Shown: positions 55,329 through 64,000 of the stretch, in pieces
How positions within the stretch are numbered: position 1 is the first letter of the stretch
How the letters are laid out: each line of letters opens with the position of its first letter
Assembly (NCBI RefSeq): GCF_963678635.1
Contig: NC_087063.1
Coordinates: 59,156,759 to 59,220,758, forward strand
DNA: 64,000 nucleotides
Reading direction: 5' to 3'
DNA from: Symsagittifera roscoffensis
Taxonomy: Eukaryota > Xenacoelomorpha > Acoela > Convolutidae
The notes under the pieces: generated by a model
The model's database searches: none
Told to the model about the DNA's origin: nothing
The model's input: only the letters and a program-made list of their open reading frames with translations
Position numbers and translations under genes: made by a program

Positions 55329-58215
55329 AAAAATTACACATAAGTATGAGTTTTTGAGACTATTTTTGTTGGATCTCACGATATATTTTGTAAGCAAATA
55401 TCAGTGAAAATAACTCAAATTTTTGATTGAAGTAAATTGAATTTCTATCTCAAAATAGTGTTCTCTTAGTTTCTGCTTCATCTACTATCTTCCAATTTAA
55501 CCCAATTTGAACAAAATTTTACTTGAAAATTGAAATTTAGATGGAAAAATTTAACATTTCAACGAACGCTCAAGAATCCGAAGCGAAGTTAATACCATAA
55601 ATCCTTTGCTAAAAATCTTCAAATGATGATGTTGCTGATAACTGTATGTTATTTCTGAATTTCTATTTTGAAGTAATTTTTGGTTGAGAAAGATGTATAA
55701 TAATATCTTGAGATTTTCAAAGGTTACTAAAAACATACTTTTTTTATCTTTCCTAGGTGAGTTATCAGTTTCTTTTCGAAATCGCCAAAAAAAATGGTAG
55801 TGAACTATAATTTAAAAAAAAACATTATCCCCCTTTACCTGCTTTAAACTCTATGAACACTTCTACAAGCACTGAGCAAATTTACAATTCGAACATTTCA
55901 AAACACCACAGGTTCCACGATGTCTTGACGCATCTCTACCTGTATTTTCTCTGCCAAACTCAAGACATGCAACTCTTTCGTTTCTGTTCAGTGACGGCAT
56001 CTCAGTAAGTAAAGAAAGAACTTGAGAATAAATAGACCGGAGATTCAGAACGCTCAAACTTTTTTATAAGAAGAATTGAATAGCCTCCAAAAAATGAACA
56101 AAAAATGAAAAAAACCAAATTTCTTAACCACTCTTTTTTTAAAAAGAAAACCAATCAGAATGGATATCATCCTATTTGGCCGAGCTGAAAAAATCATCCA
56201 ATCTAACCATGGAGTTTTCGAAAGTTTTGATATCAACCAATCAGAAACGAGCTTTTCTTAGAAGGAGATTTCTATCATTTTATCTTTTATCTTTTAAGGA
56301 AAGAAGCTGAAAAAACACCAAGCGTATCATGGAAACGACTCGTTCGGAAACAGTTTAAGAATTTTTATCAAAATTCTAATCAAAAATTTGCATCTACCCA
56401 AACTCTGGGCTCAGGATTTTTAGACAGCAATCGAAAAGTGTAAAACTCAAAATATGAATCTGATATCTTCAAAATAAATGATTGTTTAATTGATGATTAT
56501 GGTTCTCTGAATAGTAAGATTGTCAAAATTTTTTTATTAGTCTTGGAAATTTTCTCCTTAAAAATTTGTCAATGTTAGTTTTATTTCAGTTTAAATAATT
56601 TTCAACGAGTAAATTGATGTTAATATTTTTCAAAGATTGAAAAAGGGTAATTATTTCTTAACCAGTATGCGTTTTTTTCCAAAAAAATATTTGCAAGACG
56701 CATTTTTTTTCATGAGTTTTTTTAAGCGAAATTTTGCAAAAACCTTATTTCTTTCTTTTTATGCAAATGCGATAAAACGCAAAATTTAAGTGTGAAAAAT
56801 TCGTTTATTCTTGCTTAAGTTTTTAAATATTTGTATCTTTGAGTATTATTTCCTATCCTAATTTTTTGTTTTTTTTTGATGATTCAGAGCCAAATACTTG
56901 CGAAAAAGTGTTTCAATCATGAAAAGAACCCGAAAAGGTTTTTATACTTTGTTTTTGTTCTCAATGAAGGAATAAATTTTTAAAAACGTTTTATTTTTTT
57001 CAATAAGTATGCAAAAAAATTTGTGGAAAACGTTGCAAAATGCAACAATTAGAACGAAATTTTTAAAAAGTGTGCAAAACATCTCGAAAATAAAAGCTTC
57101 ATTGTAAAAAACTTGTTATATTATTGCTTAGAAGTTATCAATATTGATGACTGCGAGTGCTATTCCCTATCTTAACGCTTAACACACTGTTTTTCTGATG
57201 TTTTTGATTACGATACGTGCAAAAATAGATTGTTTAATGATCAAACTTAAAACAAAGCATTCCCTAAACTTTAATTTTCAACAGTGCAAGAAAAACTTGC
57301 ATAATACTTTTTGAAACTTTTCTTTAAAATGTGAAATTTTTTTGACTTGTTTAACAAGTGTGCTGAAAATTTTATGAAAATTTCTGCAAAATTCAAAACT
57401 TCTAGTGATTTTTTTAAACAAATATGCGCAGTTTTTCGAAAAAGTATTTTGCATGATGCAACTTTTTCATGATTTTTTAAAAACTTGAGCAAAAACCAAA
57501 TTTATTCTTTCGTATGCAAACCCAAATAATGCAGTAAACTACTATAAAAAACTTGTTACATGCTGCCACAAATTTTGTTATTTCTGACTTTGAGTGCTGT
57601 TTTCTATCTTAATACATTGTTTTTCTGATATTTTTGATCAACATACATGCCTTAAACAGATTTTCTATGATAAAAATTAAAACAAAGAAATTGTTTTACT
57701 TAATTATTAACTCTGCCAGAAAAAATTGTATAATATTTTTCTAAGTGCGATAATATTTAATGAAATCTTTTTTTTTGATTGAGATTTTTTTTTAAGATTT
57801 TTTTTAACAAGTATTCAAAAAGTTATGAAAAACTTTGCAAGTTGCAAAAAATGTAATGATGTTTTTATCATGTATGCAAAAAATATTTTGTTTTTTCTAA
57901 CAAGTGTGCAAAATTGTTTTTGAAGTTTTTGTGTAATATGCAAGTTTTTTTGTTGTTTTGTTAGAAAACACATGAAAAAACCTAACTGCTTTTATGCATA
58001 TGCGAAAAACGCAAAATTCTATTGTGAAAACATTGATAAAAAATGTCGGAAAGTTTTGATGACTTTGAGTGCTTTTCCCTATCCCAATACATTTTTTTTG
58101 ATGTTTTTGAACAACATACATGCAAAAAACGGATTTTTCAATGATCAAACTAGAACAAAGAAATTAATAAATTTTAGATTTCAAAACAATGCAAATCCTG
58201 TTACAATTTTTTAAA
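55329..58215. repeat. 3.1-kb tandem duplication, copy 1
   Basis: Matches 58451-60330 in the same orientation. Landmarks shared by both: AATTACACATAAGT at the start, ATTTCTATCTCAA near 55441, a conserved minus-strand frame (55863-56057), GAATGGATATCATCCTATTT near 56159 and CCAAGCGTATCATGGAAACG near 56318. Copy 1 has about 0.9 kb more in the right part (56840-57780). The extra part belongs to an array of roughly 450-base units, each with a 'TTTTGAT...ACATGC...ATGATCAAA...ACAAAG' block (57205, 57633, 58100). Confidence 0.8.
55861..56057 (-). CDS. Small conserved frame, unknown, copy 1
   Basis: A 64-codon frame ending in ACLEFGRENTGRDASRHRG then TCGVLKCSNCKFAQCL. Its C-terminal half has several Cys residues (a CGVLKCSNC cluster) and a basic RDASRHRG stretch and could be the end of a zinc-binding protein. 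The related frame at 58988-59170 keeps the same reading, with mostly conservative changes (F to L, R to K). No family was recognised. It may be one exon of a larger transposon-borne gene. Confidence 0.35.
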
Positions 58216-58450
58216 TAAGTGCTAAAAACATTAGAAAAATTTTGCATGTTGCAAAAATAATTGTTAATAATATGAGCAAAAACTTTTATGATTTTTTTAT
58301 CATGTGTGCAAGCTTGAAAGCAAAATCTTCATTTATGCTTCATGTGTCATCTTCCAAAAGATGTTGGAGTTTGATTTACTGCAAAAAAATATCCTCAAAA
58401 CATCTTAAGTGTTTTTGTCTATATTTACCCAATGATAACAAATTCTTAAT

Positions 58451-60330
58451 AAATTACACATAAGTTTGAGTTTTTGAAACTATTTATGTTAAGCAAAATA
58501 TCAGTGAAAAGCACACAAAATTTCTATTGAATTAAATTGAATTTCTATCTCAATATAGTATTCTCCTAGTTTCTGTTTCATCTACTATCTTCCAACTTAA
58601 ACCAATTTGAACAAAACTTTACTTGAAAATTGAGTTTTAGATGCAAAAATTCATTATTTCAACGAACGTTCAAGAGTCAGAAGCGAAGTTAATACCATAA
58701 ATCCTTTGCTAAAAACCTTCAAATGATTTTCTTAATCTGATAAGTGCATGTTGCTGGTTCAACTCTGAATTTTTTTATTGAATTAAATTTTGGTTGAGAA
58801 AGATGTATAATATTAACTTGAGATTTCCAAAGTTTGGTAAAAACACACATTTTTAAATTTTTCCTAGGTTAGTTATCAGTTTCTTTTCGAAATCGTCAAA
58901 AAAATGGTAGTAAACTATATTTTTTTTTTGAAAAAGTCCCCAATTATCTGTTTTAAACACTCTACTTTATGAACACTTCTACAAGCACTAAGCAAAGTTA
59001 CAGTTCGAACACTTCAAAACACCACAGGTTCCACGATGTCTTGACGCATCTTTACTTGTGTTTTCTCTGCCTAATTCAAGACATGCAACTCTTTCATTTC
59101 TGTTCAGTGACCGCATATTAATAAGTAAAGAAAGAAATTGAGAATAAATGGGAGATTCAGAACGCCCCAAAAATTTTTCATACGAAGAACTGAATAGCCT
59201 CTAAAAAGTGAACGAAAAAAAAAAGCAAATTTCTTAACCACTCTTTTTAAAAAAAGAAAGCAAATCAGAATGGATATCATCCTATTTGGCCGTGCTGAAA
59301 AAATTATTCGATCTAGCCATGGAGTTTTCAAAATTTTGATATCAACCAATCAGAAACGAGAAAAACTTAGAAGGAAATTTTTATCTTTTAATCTTTTATC
59401 TTTTAAGGAAAGAAGCTGAAAAAACACCAAGCGTATCATGGAAACGACTCGTTCGGAAACAGTTTAAGAATTTTTATCAAAATTCTAATCAAAAATTTGC
59501 ATCTACGCAAACTGTGGGCTCAGCATTTCAAAATGAATGATTGTTTAATTGATGATTATGGTTCTCTGAATAGTGAGTAGAAACTTTTTTATTATTTTTG
59601 ATTTTTTCTTCATAAAACTATGTTAATGTTAACTTTATTTCAGTTTAAATAATTTTCAACGAGTAAATTTATGTTAATATTTTTTACAAGATTGAAAAAG
59701 GGTAATTACTTTTTAACCAGTATGCGTTTTTTTCCAGAAAATTTTTTGCAAGACGCAACTTTTTTCATGAGTTTTTTAAGCAAAATTTTACAAACACCTA
59801 ATTTCTTTTTTATTATGCAAATGCGACAAAACGCAAAATTTAAGTGTTAAAATTTGTTTATTTTTGCTTTAACTTTTAAAAATTTGTGTCTTTGAGCATT
59901 TTTTTTGCGAGATTTTTTGGATTTTTTTAACAAGTACTCAAAAAAAATCATGAAAATTTTTGCAAGTTGCAAAAAAAGTAATGATGTTTTTATCAGGTAT
60001 GCAAAAAAATGTTTTGTACTTTCAACAAAAAGGCACAGTTGTTTTAGAAGTTTCGTGTAATATGCAAGTTTTTTCGTGGTTTTTTAGAAAACACATGCAA
60101 AAACCTAACTGCTTTTTCTTTTGCATATGCGAAAAACGCAAAAATTTTTGATGACTTTGAGTGCTATTTCTTATTCCAATACATTATTTTTTTGATGTTT
60201 TTAGAACAACATACATGCAAAAAACGGATTTTCCAATGATCAAAACTAGAACAAAGAAATTCTTAAATTTTGGTTTTTAACAAAGCGAGAAAATCTTGTT
60301 ACAATTTTTTTAATGAGTGATAAGAACTAA
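58451..60330. repeat. 3.1-kb tandem duplication, copy 2
   Basis: Second copy, shorter by about 0.9 kb because it has fewer of the roughly 450-base units (only the block near 60195 remains). Divergence from copy 1 is substantial, with many single-base differences and indels, so the duplication is old. Confidence 0.8.
58988..59170 (-). CDS. Small conserved frame, unknown, copy 2
   Basis: Counterpart of 55861-56057 in the second tandem copy: LNRNERVACLELGRENTSKD then ASRHRGTCGVLKCSNCNFA. The codons for QCL are changed at the end. The surrounding DNA has more indels than this frame, which hints that it was once a protein, but with only two copies the case is weak. Confidence 0.35.
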   Translation of the reverse strand: MGRSESPIYSQFLSLLINMRSLNRNERVACLELGRENTSKDASRHRGTCGVLKCSNCNFA

Positions 60331-60489
60331 AGAACTAAGAAGAAAATTAATAATTCCTGTGCAAAGTTTTTGAACAAATTTTTCTACAACCTCTTAACTT
60401 ATCTCTTTGTTCCTATCTCCCAAAAATAAAATTACCAGATGCAAAGAAATATAAATTACAAAACACAAGACAACAACCAAATATTTACA

Positions 60490-60860
60490 AAAAACAGGCT
60501 GTCGAGCAGCTGAGTCTTGCCTTCATTGCCTGTGTTTGTCTTGGTGGTTCGCTGACTGGAGTCCTTGGCTCAGAGAACCCCTCATCCTCTTCGATGGTAA
60601 TTGGATTCTCCACAGATCCCTCTTCTCAAGGAAAGGGGAAATCGTCGACTGTTTGAGCCACATATCTATAGTCAGGAGTGTCGGGGTAGTTCACTCACAC
60701 ATGCTGAGACACTTCTCCCATCATTTGCATTGTTCCAAGTTGGTTTTCTATGATGGGTACTTGCGTCATATGATAATCGTTGACTTCCCTTCGCATCACC
60801 TCCACCACGTGTCAGACTTGGGTTGGGATGTCCAATCGGGCCAAAAAAACACCAGAAAAT
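60490..60860 (-). pseudogene. Coding remnant, acidic protein, unknown
   Basis: GC-richer than its surroundings. One minus-strand frame is open except for two stops and reads VMRREVNDYHMTQVPIIENQ, LGTMQMMGEVSQHV, then VNYPDTPDYRYVAQTVDDFP and ENPITIEEDEGFSEPRTPVS. The varied, acidic composition looks like a real protein fragment that has acquired nonsense changes (near 60653 and 60605). I do not recognise it. It might belong to the Maverick remnant downstream, but the strand is opposite. Confidence 0.4.
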
Positions 60861-61560
60861 GTTTCTCGCACTGGAATTTGTAGTAGATCAGGCGAAAAAA
60901 CTACAAAAATTTGCTGTTTTGCACTGAGAACATGATTTTGAGCAAAAAGTGGAGTAAAAGATACAAAAAAAAACCAGAAAAATTTGAAGCAGATATCTGA
61001 AAAACCTAATACCAAGCAGTTCATGCAGGATTTTTATCTTTAAAAGTCTTTAATGAATTGAAAATAAAAAAAAATTTGCTGCGGGGTTTTCAAAAATTTG
61101 GGAATCGGGTTAGAAATAAACAGAGTTTTTGATATATTATGGTACAAAATTTTTTTTTAACTTCAGTTTTTCCAAATTAAAAACGAATTCTTTTCTGGTC
61201 AAATGTAATTCAGCCGTAAGTTTAACGCTTTGATACTCAAAACTCGGTTCAAATGTTTTCTCTTTGATTGAGTAAGTTTCCCTAAACAACTTTCTACTTA
61301 GTCGGAGAACTCTATTTTGGACAACATAAACGTTGAAAAAAATGTGAAAAAAGGAAGACTCTACATCTATTTGATCATTGCGGAAATCACGGATTTTTTT
61401 TATTTTTTCTTGTAGAGTAACTCGAGGAAGTTTGAATGTCTTTCATTGACATTTTTCAAATAATGATTGTTTTTCATCCGAAATGATATCTAAAAACTGG
61501 AAGGTAATGATTGCTTGACAGTTTTTCTGGAAAGTTCTAGATTTTTTGAATGAAGTTTTT
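60861..61560. other. Gene-free, AT-rich DNA
   Basis: No frame, splice pair, repeat or RNA fold was recognised. Confidence 0.4.
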
Positions 61561-61564
61561 TTTA

Positions 61565-62045
61565 GGCATTGACATCATTACCATGAAAGGAAGATTGCGT
61601 GGGCAGTGACAGCACTTCTATTTAAAGAACATCGTCATTACTGTAAAAAACTAAAATTGCGTGGGTGTTGACGTCACTTCTTTTTAAAGAATGCTGCCCC
61701 ACCTTAAAAGCAAAATTGCGTTTGCGGTGACGTCATTTCTTTTCAAAGAATGACGCCATGACCATAAAAGGAAGATTGCGTGGGCGGTGACATCACTTCT
61801 ATTTAAAGATTAATGTCATTACCGAAAAACGAAAACTACGTTGGCGGTGACAGCATTTCTTTTCAAAGAATTACGTCAAGACCATGAAAGGATAATTGCG
61901 TGGTTGGTGACCTCATTTCTATTCAAAGACTGACGTCATTGTCATTTCCATAAAAGGATAATTGCGTGGGTGGTGAAGTCGCTTTTATTTAAAGAATGAG
62001 ATCATTACCATGAAAAAATAATTGCGTAGGCGATGACGTCATTGT
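61565..62045. repeat. Tandem array, eight units of about 60 bp with TGACGTCA-like cores
   Basis: Eight imperfect units, each with ATTGCGTGGGCGGTGACGTC, then A(C/T)TTCT(A/T)TTTAAAGAATGACG, then TCATTACCATGAAAGGA. Starts of the GCGTGG-like word fall near 61596, 61656, 61717, 61777, 61838, 61899, 61966 and 62027. Spacing is 60-61 bases except one of 67. TGACGTCA, the binding site of CREB/ATF-type bZIP factors, is present or nearly so in most units. The array ends 180 bases before the polymerase frame. Confidence 0.85.
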
Positions 62046-62226
62046 TATTATAAATACGCATACTTTTTTGGATTACCTCATTAATTTTGTTTGGCAATCA
62101 GAAACAGTCGAATAAATTTTACAATTCGTTACTTCGCGAAAAGAAAAAACTAAGTTATTTATTCAATTAGTACTTTGAGTTTTCAATTTTGGAACATCTT
62201 CGAAGTCCCTATTTACGTTTTTGTAG

Positions 62227-63619
62227 ATGATACCTGCCGTTAACCAAAACGAGAAAGTGAGAGATTGTTGAAAACTTTATGTTCACCAGCACGAGCTCGA
62301 CATCAAAAAAAATGTGCTAAAGGCATTATTCCTTGTCCTGATTGTAAGTATTTCACTTACAATCAACAAGAAATGAACTTTCATATGGCTAAGAAGCAAG
62401 CCCAACCGATTCGAATTAGTCGACGGTTTGTCCTTCTTGTGAACAAGAGTTTCTAAGTTACTACTGTCTCCAACAACATCCGGAAAAAGACATGGAGCTA
62501 AGCAACGAAAACCTAGTGATACGGTGGCTGACCTGAAAAAGATTGTGGAGGAAGTGGAGGAAAATGGTGAAAAGCGAAGGGGGAGTTTAGTGCTCGTCAA
62601 TATTTCCTGGTGGATACGGAGGTAGAAAATGAGAGACATAAGGTATTTAACTTCCCAATGTCCAAAATAGATACTGAAATAATCAATGAGATACTTGAAG
62701 AAGTTTTCAAATAGCTCAATTCTGCCGCTAAAACCACCATTGCTCTGGGCTTCGTTCTACAAACTTTTGAGACTGGTGAATTTCAATTTTTCTACGTCCA
62801 TGAAAACAATACTTTGTTTGAAAGATACCATTTACTGTGTACGATAGAGGAAGTGATAACAATCAAAGGAAAAGTGGACAACTCTGATATTGTGGAGCAA
62901 TGTACCCAAGAACGTCAAAAGACAAAGTGGCGATTGAAGTTGATTACTAACGTTGAAACTTTTGCTTATTTGCTCAAAAAAATCCCAATGAGATGTCCGG
63001 ACTCTGTCTCGCCTGAAATTTTACTGAAAAACATTCTCTCAACTGTCTTTCATCTAACAAAGACAAGGAAACATACAAAGACCATTTGTGTCTTTTTCGT
63101 GCATTGGCCATGTACATGACCCACACAATGATCTCGACTCTCACACTTCTAGATACTTTACAGAACTCGTAACAAAGTCTGGTCATGATCCTAAAATTGT
63201 TCGTGGAGTTTCAGTAGAAGAATTAACTGTTGTCGAGGAAATTGTGCAAAAGAATATCTTTATATACGACTTCGATATCAAAGAAGGTGAATATGTAGGA
63301 AAGTATGTATTGGAAGGTTTGATAAAACTGTCAAACTACTGAGATTTAACAATGATATCAATCAAACAAATGACATAAAAAGGTTCTCCTAGTGCTTCCG
63401 GTGTCCGAGTTGTGACACTTTCTTTGATAAATCCGACACTTTTTACAAACATCTCCTGAGATGCAAGGATCGAGTGAAGCATATTTACCCATAGAACCTT
63501 TATGACCTTCGAGAAAACTTGTTTGAGAAGCTAGAGGGATTCAATCTTCCAGTTTCTGAAGATAACAAACTTTTCAGTGATCTAGTATTTCTTGATTTTG
63601 AGTCGATTTCTGTTCCTTA
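62227..63619 (+). pseudogene. Maverick/Polinton DNA polymerase B, N-terminal part, broken and truncated
   Basis: Starts at an ATG right after TTTTTGTAG. Short frames then spell the N-terminal half of a protein-primed family B polymerase of Maverick type: a C2H2 finger (IPCPDCKYFTYNQQEMNFHM), VDTEVENERHKVFNFPMSKI, AAKTTIALGFVLQTFETGEF, then FYVHENNTLFERYHLL, TQERQKTKWRLKLITNVETF, CLFRALAMYMTH and CPSCDTFFDKSDTFYKHLLR. It ends with the exonuclease motif VFLDFESISVP, whose DxE residues (near 63593) would coordinate metal. At least six frame breaks or stops occur. The sequence ends at TAAAAAAGAAAAG (63617), where an unrelated repeat begins, so the polymerase domain proper is missing. If intact it would replicate the transposon. 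Confidence 0.8.
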
Positions 63620-64000
63620 AAAAAGAAAAGAAATCAGAATGGATATCATCCTATTTGGCCGAGCTGAAAAAATCATTCAATCTAACCATGGAGTTTTCAA
63701 AAATTTGATATCAACCAATCAGAAACGAGAATTACTTAGAAGGAAATTTTTATCTTTTTATCTTTTATCTTTTAGGGAAAGAAGCTGAAAAAACACCAAG
63801 CGTATCATGGAAACGACTCGTTCGGAAACAGTTTAAGAAACCTTAACAAATTTCTAATCAAAAATTTGCATCTACGCAATTTCTGGGCTCAGAATTTCAA
63901 AACAAATGATTGTTTAATTGATGATTATGGTTCTCTGAATAGTGAGTGTGTCAAATTTTTTAAAGATTTTTGAATTTTTCTTCATAAAAATTTGTCAATG
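63620..64000. repeat. Third copy (partial) of the 55-60 kb repeat
   Basis: Matches 56140-56560 and 59240-59620: GAATGGATATCATCCTATTT, CATGGAGTTTTC, AACCAATCAGAAACGAGA, CCAAGCGTATCATGGAAACG and GATGATTATGGTTCTCTGAA. It begins exactly where the polymerase remnant stops and runs off the window. This makes the sequence a dispersed repeat and not only a local tandem duplicate. Confidence 0.8.

Noticed and set aside
60536-60883. Plus-strand 115-codon frame
   Set aside because: It overlaps the minus-strand acidic remnant, which has the more protein-like composition. The plus reading is rich in His, Trp and Ser without motifs.
61565-62045. CRISPR-like array of about 60-base units
   Set aside because: The units are contiguous, diverged tandem repeats with no unique spacers, in a eukaryotic genome.

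Overview
This is eukaryotic DNA from a nematode, most likely Caenorhabditis or a close relative. The evidence is AT-rich sequence, worm-type splice sites, a GT14 (Core-2/I-branching) glycosyltransferase gene of the kind expanded in worms, Ty3/Gypsy retrotransposons, a FLYWCH/MULE DNA transposon, hAT-type miniature elements and a Maverick/Polinton polymerase remnant. Apart from the GT14 gene, nearly everything recognisable is mobile DNA or its debris, and almost every reading frame is broken. No tRNA, rRNA or CRISPR was seen.

Bases 1-13467 (+ strand) hold the 3' part of retroelement A: the integrase C-terminus, a hydrophobic segment, a Pro/Ser/Thr-rich frame, a short helical frame, an envelope-like glycoprotein region, another Pro/Ser/Thr-rich frame, an unrecognised frame (ORF X) and a candidate 3' LTR. 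The envelope region is present twice, as a 3.7-kb tandem duplication joined at a 5-base microhomology (ACTTC).

Bases 13977-46787 hold one GT14 gene that has been torn apart. Exon 1 (13977-14507), exon 3 (45822-46092) and exon 4 (46469-46787) are single; exon 2 is present four times (23797, 32057, 34102, 45180). The cause is visible. Retroelement B (Ty3/Gypsy, minus strand, about 200-bp LTRs, 4-bp target duplication TGAA) entered intron 1. The block 'element B + rest of intron 1 + exon 2 + intron 2 + start of exon 3' was then amplified into four tandem units (U1 16224-24474, U2 24475-32752, U3 32753-34797, U4 34798-45876) that share one abnormal exon 3/LTR junction. The units later diverged by internal deletions (U1, U2, U3) and an internal 2.1-kb duplication (U4). 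With a 310-nt exon 2 the gene model closes perfectly in phase (477 codons including the stop), but each exon 2 copy carries its own lesion, so no copy here restores a full reading frame.

Bases 46788-54000 hold the gene's 3' flank, a duplicated scrap of its last exon and 3' flank, two related hAT-like MITEs with perfect 8-bp target duplications, a fold-back element and a 2.3-kb MULE with FLYWCH and transposase domains and long inverted repeats. Bases 55329-60330 are a decayed 3.1-kb tandem duplication of unknown identity, with an internal array of roughly 450-bp units. Bases 61565-63619 hold an eight-copy repeat of about 60 bp rich in TGACGTCA, followed by the N-terminal part of a Maverick-type protein-primed DNA polymerase. 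The polymerase is cut off by a third copy of part of the 55-60 kb repeat.
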